A stretch of 64,000 nt of DNA from Prochlorococcus marinus (lineage in GTDB: Bacteria; Cyanobacteriota; Cyanobacteriia; PCC-6307; Cyanobiaceae), in the NCBI RefSeq assembly GCF_001180305.1, contig NZ_CVSX01000040.1:62001-126000 (forward strand), read 5' to 3'. Positions 27,961 through 37,528 of this stretch are shown one piece after another. The notes beneath the pieces are model-generated. The model searched no databases. It worked only from the letters and a program-made list of their open reading frames with translations, and had not been told where the DNA came from. Positions within the stretch are counted from its first letter, which is position 1; every line of letters starts with the position of its first letter. The position numbers and the translations under genes were made by a program.

Positions 27961-29283
27961 TTGAGCATAGGATATTTACAAAGAAAGGCAGCTTGGGAAA
28001 TTTTATTAAAAGTTAGTTCTGGTGATTTTTCTGATCATGCTCTTGAAAAGGTTTTAAAAAATTATCAATTTAATCCTCTTGATATAGCTTTTATTACGGA
28101 ATTATCTTTTGGATGTATTAGGTATAGAAAATTTCTTGATCTTTGGACGGATCATACATCAAAAATTACTCATAAAAAGCAGCCTCCAAAGTTAAGATGG
28201 CTTCTACATATAGGTTTGTATCAACTATTGAAAATGGATAAAATCCCATTTCCTGCTGCTATTTCTACCACTGTAGAAGTAGCTAAAAAAACAGATTTAA
28301 ATGGTTTAGCGGGAACTGTAAATGCCATATTGAGAAATGCATCAAGAAAATTAGAACAAAAAATCTTTCCGGAATTATCTTCTGATAGAAAAGAAAGAAT
28401 CTCATATCTTGAATCATTTCCATTATGGCTTGTGAAGGATCTTTATAAATGGGTAGGCAATAGCGAGGGTGAAAATATCATTAAGGCATTCAATAAAAAA
28501 CCATCAATTGATTTGAGAATTAACCAATTAAAAACTAATTTAGATAACTTTTTGAAAGTACTTCATGAAAATAAGATTGATGCTGAAATTATTAGTGATT
28601 TACATAATGGAATTACTTTAAAATCTAATCCAAGATCTATAAAAAATTTACCAGGATATAGTGATGGACTTTGGACAATTCAAGATAGATCTTCTCAGTG
28701 GATAGCACCTCTCTTAAATCCAAAAGAAGGTGAAAAGATTTTAGATGCTTGTGCAGCTCCAGGAAGTAAGTCTACCCACCTCGCAGAATTAACAAATGAT
28801 AGTGCTGAAATTATTGCTGTAGATAGATCAGCAAAAAGATTGAAAATAATGCAATCAAATATAGATAGGTTAAATTTAAAATCAGTAAGTATCATGAAGG
28901 CTGATGCAACAAATTTAATTGATTTGAATCCCAACTTTAAATTTTACTTTGATAAAATATTAATTGATGCTCCCTGTTCTGGTATTGGAACTCTCTCCAG
29001 AAATCCAGATTCTAGATGGTCATTGAGTAAGGAGAAAATAAAATCCTTAACTTTATTGCAGGAAAAACTATTAAACAATATATTTCCTCTTTTGAAAAAA
29101 AATGGAACATTAGTTTACTCAACTTGTACAATCTGTCCAGATGAAAATAATCTTTTAATTCAAAGATTTATTGAAAAAAATAAAGGATTAAAATTAGTAA
29201 GCCAAAAACAAATTTTACCTAGTCTAAGTTATTCTGGCGATGGATTTTATGCTGCAATAATTTCTTATAAAATTAAAAAATAA
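27961..29283 (+). CDS. rsmB: 16S rRNA m5C967 methyltransferase RsmB
   Basis: 440 residues. The N-terminal NusB-like RNA-binding domain fills about 1-140. The methyltransferase domain has DACAAPGSKSTHLAEL (motif I) near residue 262, DAPCSGIGTLSRNPD (motif IV with the structural cysteine) near 337, and YSTCTICPDEN (motif VI with the catalytic cysteine) near 386. It methylates C967 of 16S rRNA. The start is TTG (27961). It converges on the PBP gene 3 bases away. Confidence 0.94.
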   Translation: MSIGYLQRKAAWEILLKVSSGDFSDHALEKVLKNYQFNPLDIAFITELSFGCIRYRKFLDLWTDHTSKITHKKQPPKLRWLLHIGLYQLLKMDKIPFPAAISTTVEVAKKTDLNGLAGTVNAILRNASRKLEQKIFPELSSDRKERISYLESFPLWLVKDLYKWVGNSEGENIIKAFNKKPSIDLRINQLKTNLDNFLKVLHENKIDAEIISDLHNGITLKSNPRSIKNLPGYSDGLWTIQDRSSQWIAPLLNPKEGEKILDACAAPGSKSTHLAELTNDSAEIIAVDRSAKRLKIMQSNIDRLNLKSVSIMKADATNLIDLNPNFKFYFDKILIDAPCSGIGTLSRNPDSRWSLSKEKIKSLTLLQEKLLNNIFPLLKKNGTLVYSTCTICPDENNLLIQRFIEKNKGLKLVSQKQILPSLSYSGDGFYAAIISYKIKK

Positions 29284-29286
29284 AAT

Positions 29287-31056
29287 TTATTTTTTAATTG
29301 AGATTTTATAAATTTCAGCTATAAATTTCTTCCATAAATAAGCTGCATTGGCACTAGATAATTGGGAATCTCTATTGTCGTCGTAACCTATCCAGATACC
29401 TGTTGTAAGATTATAAATTGAACCAATAAACCAAAGATCTTTATTACCATCAGATGTTCCTGTTTTCCCGTAAATTTTCTCTCCTTTTATAAAGGCTGCT
29501 TTAGAACTGCCTTCTTTTACTGATTTTTGAAGAAGTTTATTTATTTTTTTATTCACTTTTAAATCTAAGATTTTCTTAGAAATAAATTTGTTTTCCCAAA
29601 TAGATTGATTATTAAATGATTCTATTTTTTCTAAGATACTTGGACTTTGAATCGTTCCATTATTATTTATTGCAGAATACGCATTTGTAATATTTAAAAG
29701 ATTATCTCCATAAGAACCAATTGCTAATGATGGAAATTCTTCAAAAGCTTGTTTGTAACCAAGACCGAATGAATTAGCCAGATTTATAATATTTTTTAGG
29801 CCAATTTTTTTTGTTATTGATATTGGAACGATATTGGATGAACTTTTAAAAGATTCAATTAAAGTTATTTTTCCTCTATATTTATCCGCAAAATTTTTTG
29901 GGCAATAATTTACCCAGCATTTTGGCAAGTCTTCAAATTTATCACTTAAATTTATACCATCTATTAATGCTGCGCCATAAGGAATTATTTTAAAAGTAGA
30001 ACCTAAAGGTCTAATAGATGAAGTCACTCTATTGTATTCATTTATTGACGGATTTTTGCTAGTTACCATTGTCCTGATTAGTCCTGTATTTGATTCGATT
30101 GATAACAATGCAAATTCAATCTGTTTAGGCTCTATATATCTTGAAATTCTTTGTGCTCTTTCTTGCCAATCTTTATTTATAGAAGATTTAATTATTAAAA
30201 ATTCATAATCATTTTTATTTTCAATTCTTTTATCTGTTTCATCAAGAATAAAATTTATGAGTAATTTATCTTCAAAATAATTATCAGATTTTTGATAATT
30301 TAAATTTATTTTCTCCTTAATAGCCTCATTTTTATTTATAAGAGAAATATATCCATCTAGATACATTGATTCAAGAACTTTATTCCTATTTTGAATTGCT
30401 AATTCTAAGTTTTGATAAGGTGAATATATTGATGGGGCTGGAGCTAATCCTGCAATCAAAGCGATCTCTGATAAGGTTAATTCTTCTATAAGTTTTCCAA
30501 AATAAACTTGAGAAGCCTCGTTAACCCCGTATGCTCCTTCTCCTAAATAAATATTATTTAAATATAATTTTAAAATTTGATTTTTGTTATATCTAAATTC
30601 AAGTATGAGCGATATAAATATTTCTTTGATTTTTCTTTGAAAAGTTAAATCATTATTAAGAAAAAGTAATCTAGCAACTTGTTGAGTAATCGTACTTCCT
30701 CCCTCCTTTACAAAGCCACTTCTAATGTTTTGAAAAAGTGCACGTGAAATACTTTTAAAATCTATTCCATTATGTTTAAAAAATCTTTTATCTTCAGATG
30801 ATATAAAAGAATGTTTAATAAAAAGCGGGATTTTGTATTCACTATTGTCGATTTCAAATTTGCGGCTTAGTTTACTTAATATCTTATTTTCAGAAGAAAG
30901 TACTATATATGAATATTTGGTTTCTCGTGAACTTTTATTTTTAGATGGATCAAATTTTAATGTAGAAAATATAAGATTATAAATATAAAATGATATCCCG
31001 GAAATAATTAATAATGGAATTATTAAAACAAAAGATTTGGATTTAATCTTTTGCAC
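29287..31056 (-). CDS. Class A penicillin-binding protein
   Basis: 589 residues with an N-terminal membrane anchor (about 9-31). The GT51 transglycosylase domain has EDKRFFKHNGID near residue 92 and EGGSTITQQVARLL near 118. The transpeptidase domain has the serine motif STFK near 352, SSN near 405 and KTGTSDG near 530. It polymerises and cross-links peptidoglycan outside the cytoplasmic membrane. The start is GTG at 31056, 1 base beyond the chlG stop, so it is cotranscribed with chlG; the pairing has no obvious functional reason. Confidence 0.93.
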   Translation of the reverse strand: MQKIKSKSFVLIIPLLIISGISFYIYNLIFSTLKFDPSKNKSSRETKYSYIVLSSENKILSKLSRKFEIDNSEYKIPLFIKHSFISSEDKRFFKHNGIDFKSISRALFQNIRSGFVKEGGSTITQQVARLLFLNNDLTFQRKIKEIFISLILEFRYNKNQILKLYLNNIYLGEGAYGVNEASQVYFGKLIEELTLSEIALIAGLAPAPSIYSPYQNLELAIQNRNKVLESMYLDGYISLINKNEAIKEKINLNYQKSDNYFEDKLLINFILDETDKRIENKNDYEFLIIKSSINKDWQERAQRISRYIEPKQIEFALLSIESNTGLIRTMVTSKNPSINEYNRVTSSIRPLGSTFKIIPYGAALIDGINLSDKFEDLPKCWVNYCPKNFADKYRGKITLIESFKSSSNIVPISITKKIGLKNIINLANSFGLGYKQAFEEFPSLAIGSYGDNLLNITNAYSAINNNGTIQSPSILEKIESFNNQSIWENKFISKKILDLKVNKKINKLLQKSVKEGSSKAAFIKGEKIYGKTGTSDGNKDLWFIGSIYNLTTGIWIGYDDNRDSQLSSANAAYLWKKFIAEIYKISIKK

Positions 31057-31057
31057 T

Positions 31058-32005
31058 TTAAGTCACTAAAAAACTATGTCCTATAGCTAGAGCTGTAACT
31101 AACATTCCAGTTATAAGAAACGGCTGGGCACTTGCTTGATATTTGACATCAAACTTAAGAGGATCTCTTAGTAACCACATATCTTGAAATGTGATTTGTG
31201 GAATTACCAACAAAACTAAAATTACAGATGCGAGGTGTTGACCAATTAAAATTAATACTAAAACCATGGCTAATTGAAAAATATCAATTAGTCCTGCACT
31301 TATTCTACTCGCATTTTTAATTCCAAATATTACTGGTAATGAATTTAATCCTAACTTTGAATCTCCTTCAACGCTTTTGAAATCATTAATAACAGCAATA
31401 CCAAGTCCTGAAAGGCTATATGCAAGAGTTAGTAATGCTGTTACTATAGTTAATTTCCCAAATAAAGCTTGTCCTGCCCACCAAGGTAAAGCTATGTAAG
31501 ATGCACCTAATGCATAATTTCCAAGCCAACCATTTTGTTTTAATTTAAGAGGCGGAGCAGAATATATATAACTAACAAAAGATCCTCCTAATGCTAAAAG
31601 GAGCACTGAAGGAAATTTGTGCTTAGCGTATAAATCTAATAGAAAAGCAACTATTAAGCCTGCAATAAGTAATACCCAAATTTGTATTTTCACCTCTTTA
31701 ATAGAAATTTTGCCAGAAGGAATTGGCCTATTTGGCTCATTAATTGCATCTATTTCTTTATCAAAAAAATCATTGATGGTTTGGGTATAACCAGCTAGAA
31801 GCGGGCCGCTCATTAACATACACGCTAGCGAAGCTAAAACATTACTAAAAGTCCATTCAAAATTTCCACTTGCAGCTGCTCCGCAAATAACACCCCATAT
31901 CAATGGGATCCACGTTATAGGTTTCATTAACTGTATACGGAGTTTCCATATACTTGAAGTCTCAGAGGCACCCTTAATTCCTAATAGTTGTTTTGGATCA
32001 TTCAC
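31058..32005 (-). CDS. chlG: Chlorophyll synthase
   Basis: 315 residues, a UbiA-superfamily membrane prenyltransferase with about nine membrane segments. The first Asp-rich motif is NDFFDKEIDAINEPNRPIPSG near residue 83, and the second NDFKSVEGDSKLG near 208. It attaches phytyl or geranylgeranyl diphosphate to (divinyl) chlorophyllide in the thylakoid. It sits between the PetP-like gene (8 bases) and the PBP gene, forming a leftward group. Confidence 0.95.
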   Translation of the reverse strand: MNDPKQLLGIKGASETSSIWKLRIQLMKPITWIPLIWGVICGAAASGNFEWTFSNVLASLACMLMSGPLLAGYTQTINDFFDKEIDAINEPNRPIPSGKISIKEVKIQIWVLLIAGLIVAFLLDLYAKHKFPSVLLLALGGSFVSYIYSAPPLKLKQNGWLGNYALGASYIALPWWAGQALFGKLTIVTALLTLAYSLSGLGIAVINDFKSVEGDSKLGLNSLPVIFGIKNASRISAGLIDIFQLAMVLVLILIGQHLASVILVLLVIPQITFQDMWLLRDPLKFDVKYQASAQPFLITGMLVTALAIGHSFLVT

Positions 32006-32013
32006 TTTACTAT

Positions 32014-32238
32014 TTAACCTTTCTCAATTTCTTCTGGGAAAAACCAGTTTTCCTCACCATTCTGAAATTTTGCAGTAATTCCAATACTCCTACCATCAGT
32101 CATTTTATAACCTGTTATTACGGCTTTAGGATTAGAGGATATTTGATCAATCAGTTTTGCTGGTAGTCTGTCTTTTACTTTGTTAATGTTAATTTTAATC
32201 TTACTACCGATTTTGGGTAATAATTTTGTTTCAGCCAT
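32014..32238 (-). CDS. petP: PetP-like (DUF2862) small protein
   Basis: 74 residues: MAETKLLPKIGSKIKININKVKDRLP, then VITGYKMTDGRSIGITAKFQNG and WFFPEEIE, matching the DUF2862/Tsr0524-like family with an SH3-like fold. In Synechocystis and Thermosynechococcus the family member PetP associates with the cytochrome b6f complex and tunes electron flow. Assignment by motif recall. The gene leads a leftward group with chlG and is divergent from hisF. Confidence 0.68.
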   Translation of the reverse strand: MAETKLLPKIGSKIKININKVKDRLPAKLIDQISSNPKAVITGYKMTDGRSIGITAKFQNGEENWFFPEEIEKG

Positions 32239-32297
32239 AAGAGGTAAAATGGAAGCTATTATGCAAGATTAACAGCATTTGGACAATTTTTACTAAA

Positions 32298-33068
32298 ATG
32301 GTTGCTCTTCGTTTAATACCTTGTTTAGATATCGCCAATGGCAGAGTCGTAAAAGGTGTCAATTTTGTTAACTTGAGAGACTCAGGTGATCCTGTTGAGT
32401 TGGCATGCAGGTATTCTGATGAAGGCGCAGATGAATTAGTATTTTTGGATATAAGAGCAAGTGTGGAAAATAGAAATACACTAGTTGATCTTGTCTCTAG
32501 GACAGCAAAATCTGTAAAAATCCCTTTTACAGTTGGTGGCGGTATAGATTCTGTTTCTTCTATTAATGATCTTTTAAGAGCAGGAGCTGATAAAGTGAGC
32601 TTAAATTCCTCTGCTGTAAGAAATCCTGATTTAATTTCTAAAAGTTCTAAAGAATTTGGAAATCAATGTATAGTGATGGCAATTGATGCTAGAAGAAAAG
32701 TTAATAATGTTGATCAATGGGAGGTATATATAAAAGGAGGGAGAGAAAATACCGGAATAGATGTATTAAGTTGGGCAAAAAAAGTTGAGGAATTAGGTGC
32801 TGGGGAAATTTTGCTAACTTCAATGGATGGTGATGGCACGCAAAATGGTTATGATTTACATCTGACTGAATCTGTTGCCAATGTTGTTAACATCCCTGTA
32901 ATTGCCTCAGGGGGAGCAGGCTGTCTACAGGATATTTATGATGTTTTTAAAGATGGCAGGGCATCTGCAGCCCTTTTGGCATCATTACTTCATGATAAGA
33001 AACTTACTTTAAAAGAAATAAAAACTTTTCTTCTCGAAAAAAAACTCCCAATTAGACCATATGAATAA
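32298..33068 (+). CDS. hisF: Imidazole glycerol phosphate synthase, cyclase subunit
   Basis: 256 residues, a TIM barrel. The catalytic aspartates are in [15 protein letters not shown] (near residue 11) and VMAIDARRK (near 130). Phosphate loops are VGGGIDS and ASGGAGC. With HisH it makes IGP and AICAR in histidine synthesis. The ATG at 32298 gives the canonical N terminus. Confidence 0.97.
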   Translation: MVALRLIPCLDIANGRVVKGVNFVNLRDSGDPVELACRYSDEGADELVFLDIRASVENRNTLVDLVSRTAKSVKIPFTVGGGIDSVSSINDLLRAGADKVSLNSSAVRNPDLISKSSKEFGNQCIVMAIDARRKVNNVDQWEVYIKGGRENTGIDVLSWAKKVEELGAGEILLTSMDGDGTQNGYDLHLTESVANVVNIPVIASGGAGCLQDIYDVFKDGRASAALLASLLHDKKLTLKEIKTFLLEKKLPIRPYE

Positions 33069-33110
33069 AAATTTAAATTTATTCCAAAAAAAAGTTTTTT
33101 AAATTCAAAA

Positions 33111-33812
33111 ATGAAATTCACAAAAACTATCGAAGTTAAAAATATATTTAATAAAATTTCTTATAAATATGACTTTTTAAATAATCTATTAAGTTTTGGA
33201 CTACACAAATTATGGAAAAGGAGATTAGTTCATTTGTTAAAACCTTTAGATGGCGAGGATTGGGCTGATTTATGCTGCGGAACTGGAGATTTGGCATTCT
33301 TGATTTCTAAAAGAGTAAGTCCAAGGGGCTCGATTACAGGTATAGATAGTGCTAAGAATATATTGAAAATTGCAAAGCAAAAATCAGATCTTAAAAAAAA
33401 TAAAATTATTAAGTGGGAAACTAAAGATGTTTTAGGAATTAATGATATTTCGAAAAATTATGATGGGATTTGTATGTCCTATGGATTAAGAAATTTGCAT
33501 AGTGTTGAAGAAGGAATAGAAAAGGTTTTTAATCTTTTAAAAAATAAAGGAAGGGCAGGATTCCTAGATTTTAATCATGCAAAAAAAAATTCTTTATCTA
33601 ATATTTTTCAGAAAATATATTTAAGATTTATTGTAGTAACAATTTCGCGACTATTTAATTTAGGTCCAGAGTACGAATATATTGAAAAAAGTATAAGAAA
33701 TTTTCCAAGGAAAAATCAGCTTATAAAAATTGCCAAGGAAGTTGGTTTTAAAAAAGCTGAATATAGAACTATTTTTTTTGGTCAAATGGGAATATTAATT
33801 TTAACTAAATAA
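33111..33812 (+). CDS. menG: Demethylphylloquinone/menaquinone methyltransferase
   Basis: 233 residues of the UbiE/MenG family. NKISYKYDFLNNLLSFGLHKLWKRRL opens the family domain, DLCCGTGDLAF is the AdoMet site near residue 57, and YGLRNLHSVEEGIEKV near 118 is the second UbiE signature. In cyanobacteria it makes the last methylation of phylloquinone for photosystem I. It follows hisF by 42 bases and converges on the DUF721 gene. Confidence 0.93.
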   Translation: MKFTKTIEVKNIFNKISYKYDFLNNLLSFGLHKLWKRRLVHLLKPLDGEDWADLCCGTGDLAFLISKRVSPRGSITGIDSAKNILKIAKQKSDLKKNKIIKWETKDVLGINDISKNYDGICMSYGLRNLHSVEEGIEKVFNLLKNKGRAGFLDFNHAKKNSLSNIFQKIYLRFIVVTISRLFNLGPEYEYIEKSIRNFPRKNQLIKIAKEVGFKKAEYRTIFFGQMGILILTK

Positions 33813-33817
33813 AGAAT

Positions 33818-34303
33818 TTACTTATTTATTTTTCTCCAACAAAAAGAACATTTTCCCCATCTTTTAATTTCGCCATCAGGAGTTGGGGAATTACAGAGAT
33901 TGCAATTAATCATATTATTTTTCTGGATTCTGCTTGGATGCTTATCCCAAACAATCTTTGCATCAGTGGCTTTAGTATTTCTATTTTTAATTTCATAATT
34001 TTGGATTATTTTTATTTGATTCAAAGTTATTCCAATTTTCTCGATTCTTTCTTTTAATTTATGCTTGTTGTAGATTAATGCCTGACGCCACTGTGGATTA
34101 TTAACGGCAATAGTAAGTATTTTGTTATCAATATTTAATGGTTCGCACTCTTGAAATAGTTCCGAACCTATTAAGTCTTTCCATTTTTCATTGATTCTAG
34201 AAAACTTATCTAATTCTTCCCATGATTTTTTGAAATTATCAAGACAATTTCTTAATGGATCTGGATTCCTTTTATTAATTATGGGCAAATACTTTTTGTT
34301 CAA
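33818..34303 (-). CDS. DUF721 (DciA-like) protein with C-terminal zinc ribbon
   Basis: 161 residues. The DUF721 domain (about residues 20-105) has the conserved WKDLIGSELFQECEPLNIDNKILTIAVNNPQWRQALIY. Family members such as DciA load the replicative helicase DnaB in bacteria lacking DnaC or DnaI. The C-terminal 30 residues hold two cysteine pairs (CNLCNSP and CSFCWRK), a probable zinc ribbon not present in typical DciA. Divergent from birA and convergent with menG. Confidence 0.78.
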   Translation of the reverse strand: MNKKYLPIINKRNPDPLRNCLDNFKKSWEELDKFSRINEKWKDLIGSELFQECEPLNIDNKILTIAVNNPQWRQALIYNKHKLKERIEKIGITLNQIKIIQNYEIKNRNTKATDAKIVWDKHPSRIQKNNMINCNLCNSPTPDGEIKRWGKCSFCWRKINK

Positions 34304-34378
34304 TTTGTAAAAATTACATATTAAGACTAAAGTTAATCTAATCTTAAAAAAGATGCTCGTCGTTTTAATAAAGAATTT

Positions 34379-35128
34379 GTGAAAGTTACAGGATCTGCAG
34401 CTAAGACTGTTTTTTATCTAAGAAAAATTAATGGTCAATATCCAAATTGGAGACTTAAGTATAAATTAAAATGCAAAAGCACTGAAAATGAGCTCTCACA
34501 TTGGCTTGAATGTTCTGCAATTAAGAAAGACCAGCCAGTAGCAATCATCGCGAGAGAGCAGTTCTCAGGGTTTGGTCAAAACTCAAAAGCTTGGGTTTCC
34601 CCAAAAGGGGGAATTTGGTTAAGTGCAGCTTATCCAATATTTTCAAAAGAATTTACAAGCCAAATATTTAGTTTGTCTTTAGGAATAAAAATATGTGAAA
34701 TGCTTAGTCAGGAAAATATAAATGTTTTTTTGAAATGGCCAAATGATATTTTTGTTGGTTCAAAAAAGTTGATTGGATTTTTACCGAGAGTCATAACAAG
34801 AGGTAAAGAAATTAACTATGTCAGAATAGGTCTTGGCATGAATGTTTTAAATCATACTCCACTAGAAGGTATTTCATTATCAAAAATACTTAAAACCAAG
34901 AATATTAATCAATATTACTGGACTGCAAAAGTTCTTAAAGCTTTTCATGATTCAATTGAATGCAATAAAAAAAAAGAATATGTGATTAAGTCGGCAAATA
35001 GGTACCTCACTAAAAGATTTTTACCTAGTGGTTTTTGTCCTAATACATGGAAGATTAAAGATATTGATTCGAATGGGAATTTGAGAATTCAAAATCAAAC
35101 TGAACAAAAGATCATTAGAAGGTTTTGA
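34379..35128 (+). CDS. birA: Biotin-[acetyl-CoA-carboxylase] ligase
   Basis: 249 residues, without the N-terminal DNA-binding domain of bifunctional BirA. The biotin/ATP motif GFGQNSKAWVSPKGGIWLS is near residue 62 (G-x-G-x-x-x-x-x-W), with LKWPNDIFVGSKKLIGFL near 118. It biotinylates the acetyl-CoA carboxylase carrier protein. The start is GTG at 34379. Confidence 0.92.
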   Translation: MKVTGSAAKTVFYLRKINGQYPNWRLKYKLKCKSTENELSHWLECSAIKKDQPVAIIAREQFSGFGQNSKAWVSPKGGIWLSAAYPIFSKEFTSQIFSLSLGIKICEMLSQENINVFLKWPNDIFVGSKKLIGFLPRVITRGKEINYVRIGLGMNVLNHTPLEGISLSKILKTKNINQYYWTAKVLKAFHDSIECNKKKEYVIKSANRYLTKRFLPSGFCPNTWKIKDIDSNGNLRIQNQTEQKIIRRF

Positions 35129-35130
35129 AT

Positions 35131-35817
35131 TTAATTAACTATTAATTCGACGATTTTTCCATCTTTAAATTTTGCAATTTTTTTTGCTCGATTTGCAACT
35201 TCATCTTCGTGCGTAACTAAAACTATTGTTATTCCAGATTCATGAAGTTTGTCAAACAGATCTAGTACATCTTCAGTTGTTTTCGAATCTAGTGCTCCAG
35301 TAGGTTCGTCAGCTAACAATATTGCTGGGTTATTTATAATAGCTCTAGCAATAGCTACTCGTTGTTGTTGTCCTCCTGATAATTGGTTAGGGCGATTATT
35401 CATTCTTTCAGAAAGCCCAACTTTTTTTAAGGCAATTTTACCTCTCTCCAATCTTTGCTCTGGCTCAATGCCTGCATAAATCATTGGTAAAATTACGTTC
35501 TCTAGAGCAGTTGCGTCTGAGAGAAGATGAAATTGTTGAAAAACGAAACCTAATTTTTGGTTACGAATCTCAGCTAGCTCATCATCAGATAAATTTTCAA
35601 CAGGTATACCATTTAATTTATAAACACCTTCAGACGGTCTATCTAGACATCCAATGATATTCATTGCTGTACTTTTACCTGAGCCACTTGCTCCCATAAC
35701 AGCCAAATAGTCACCTTTATAAATTTCTAAGTTTATGGAGTCTAAGGCTTTAACAGTTAGATCATCCTTCCCATAAGTTTTAGATATTCTTTCTAAACTT
35801 GCGACTTTCTTAGACAC
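35131..35817 (-). CDS. ABC transporter ATP-binding protein (LolD/MacB/DevA type), orphan
   Basis: 228 residues. Walker A is GASGSGKST near residue 42, the signature LSGGQQQRVAIARA near 146, and Walker B ILLADEPTGALDS near 171. This subfamily powers MacB- or LolCDE-type mechanotransmission transporters and the cyanobacterial DevBCA exporter. No FtsX-like permease is next to it; birA converges from the right and ndhB is upstream on the same strand by 16 bases. Confidence 0.92.
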   Translation of the reverse strand: MSKKVASLERISKTYGKDDLTVKALDSINLEIYKGDYLAVMGASGSGKSTAMNIIGCLDRPSEGVYKLNGIPVENLSDDELAEIRNQKLGFVFQQFHLLSDATALENVILPMIYAGIEPEQRLERGKIALKKVGLSERMNNRPNQLSGGQQQRVAIARAIINNPAILLADEPTGALDSKTTEDVLDLFDKLHESGITIVLVTHEDEVANRAKKIAKFKDGKIVELIVN

Positions 35818-35833
35818 TTATTGAAAAATTCTT

Positions 35834-37354
35834 CTAGGCGATATTATTTGTTATGGCAATAATATCTTGTAAGAAAGGCGTCTCTGAGACTGCTGTGTTG
35901 GCTAATTTAAAAAGAGGGTTAGATAAGATCCCTCCAAGAGCTGTTACCGCCACGCAAGTATATAATGCAATTCTTAAAGGAGGCAATCCTACAATTTTCC
36001 AATTAATTTCGGGATATGATTTGACTATTTCAGAAGCTTCTTGTGGTTCTTTAACTACCATCATTTTTATAACTGAAATGTAGTAATAAATAGATATAAC
36101 TGAAGTTACTAATCCAACGATAACTAATAGATATTGATGATTAGCCCAACCTGCAAAGAACAAATATATTTTTCCAAAAAATCCTAACATTGGAGGTAAA
36201 CCTCCAAGAGAAAGGAGGCAAAGACTTAAACCTAATGTTATGAGAGGATCTTTTTGATAGAGTCCTGAGTAATCAAGAATTCTATCGGAACCAGTTCTTA
36301 GTGAGAAAAGTATTACACATGAAAATGCACCCAAATTCATAAAAAGATATGCAGCTAAATATAAAACAGCTGCTGATAAACCATCTTGTGTCCCAGATAC
36401 TATTCCGATCATTACAAATCCAGCTTGACCGATAGAACTGTAAGCTAACATCCTTTTCATTGATGTTTGTGCCAGAGCTACAACATTTCCTAGAGCCATG
36501 CTTAATATGGCCAATATAGTGAATAAAAGTTTCCATTCTTCATCGAAAGAGGAGAAAGTAGTGCTTAATATCCGTATTGCGAATGCAAATCCTGCTGTTT
36601 TTGAACCTACTGATAAGAATGCCACTACAGGTGTAGGCGATCCCTCATATACGTCAGGAGTCCATTGATGAAATGGAACTGCAGCGATTTTAAATGCAAC
36701 AGTTGATAAGACAAATACAAGAGCTAGAGAAGTAATGAAAGATGGCTTGTTGATTATCTCTAAACCAATTGTTGCTAAGTTTGTGGAGCCACTTAATCCA
36801 TAAAGAAAAGAGGAGCCATATAAATAGACTGCAGCAGCGGCTGACCCCACAAGAAGGTATTTTAAAGCTGCCTCTGAACTTCTTGGGTCTCTCTTGAGAT
36901 ATCCAGAAAGTAAATAGCTTGCTACCGATAAAGTCTCGAGAGATATAAATACACTAATGAGGTCAGTAGATCCACACAAAAGCATTGCTCCAAGAGTTGC
37001 CGAAAGAACTATCGCTGCGAACTCGCCTATAGGACTCCCACTTTGTTCTGTATAACGCCAACTTATAAGTAATGAAATTAAAGTTGACAAAGATATAATT
37101 GCTCTAAACGCGATTGCCAAATTATCTGAATTAAAGGAACCGAGAAATGCTGTGTCTACTGGATTGCTCCACTGCAATGCCAAGCTAAAAAGTGAGCTAC
37201 CTATTGATAAATAGCAAATAATTGGTGCCCACTTTGATGCAGTTTTTTCTCCAGCTAAATCTACAAGAAGAGTCCCAACAATACCTAATAAAATAAAAGC
37301 CTCAGGAATAATGGCTTGAGCATTTAAATTAATTGTAAAGAAATCGTTGGGCAC
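35834..37354 (-). CDS. ndhB: NAD(P)H-quinone oxidoreductase subunit 2 (NdhB)
   Basis: 506 residues with about 14 membrane segments, a Mrp-type antiporter-like proton channel. Typical stretches are [34 protein letters not shown] near residue 135 and [25 protein letters not shown] near 225. It belongs to the NDH-1 complex for respiration and cyclic electron flow. Divergent from topA across a 174-base spacer. Confidence 0.96.
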   Translation of the reverse strand: MPNDFFTINLNAQAIIPEAFILLGIVGTLLVDLAGEKTASKWAPIICYLSIGSSLFSLALQWSNPVDTAFLGSFNSDNLAIAFRAIISLSTLISLLISWRYTEQSGSPIGEFAAIVLSATLGAMLLCGSTDLISVFISLETLSVASYLLSGYLKRDPRSSEAALKYLLVGSAAAAVYLYGSSFLYGLSGSTNLATIGLEIINKPSFITSLALVFVLSTVAFKIAAVPFHQWTPDVYEGSPTPVVAFLSVGSKTAGFAFAIRILSTTFSSFDEEWKLLFTILAILSMALGNVVALAQTSMKRMLAYSSIGQAGFVMIGIVSGTQDGLSAAVLYLAAYLFMNLGAFSCVILFSLRTGSDRILDYSGLYQKDPLITLGLSLCLLSLGGLPPMLGFFGKIYLFFAGWANHQYLLVIVGLVTSVISIYYYISVIKMMVVKEPQEASEIVKSYPEINWKIVGLPPLRIALYTCVAVTALGGILSNPLFKLANTAVSETPFLQDIIAITNNIA

Positions 37355-37418
37355 TTTATTAAATTGGATTAAATTAGATGTTTGATTGTAAGAGTCTAGG
37401 AGTTAATCTTAACTTGAT

Positions 37419-37424
37419 TATAAT
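37419..37424 (+). promoter_or_regulatory. Candidate -10 box ahead of topA
   Basis: TATAAT on the + strand in the ndhB/topA divergent spacer, about 105 bases before the topA start codon. It implies a leader of roughly 100 nt. No other strong -10 box on this strand stands out in the spacer. Confidence 0.35.
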
Positions 37425-37528
37425 TTGTGGGTATGATTTTTGAAATTTTCAGAAGAAATTACTTGAAAAAGCTTCAAATAATCATAATATGCCCTAACTG
37501 AACAAAAACACCATTTTTGAAATAAACC

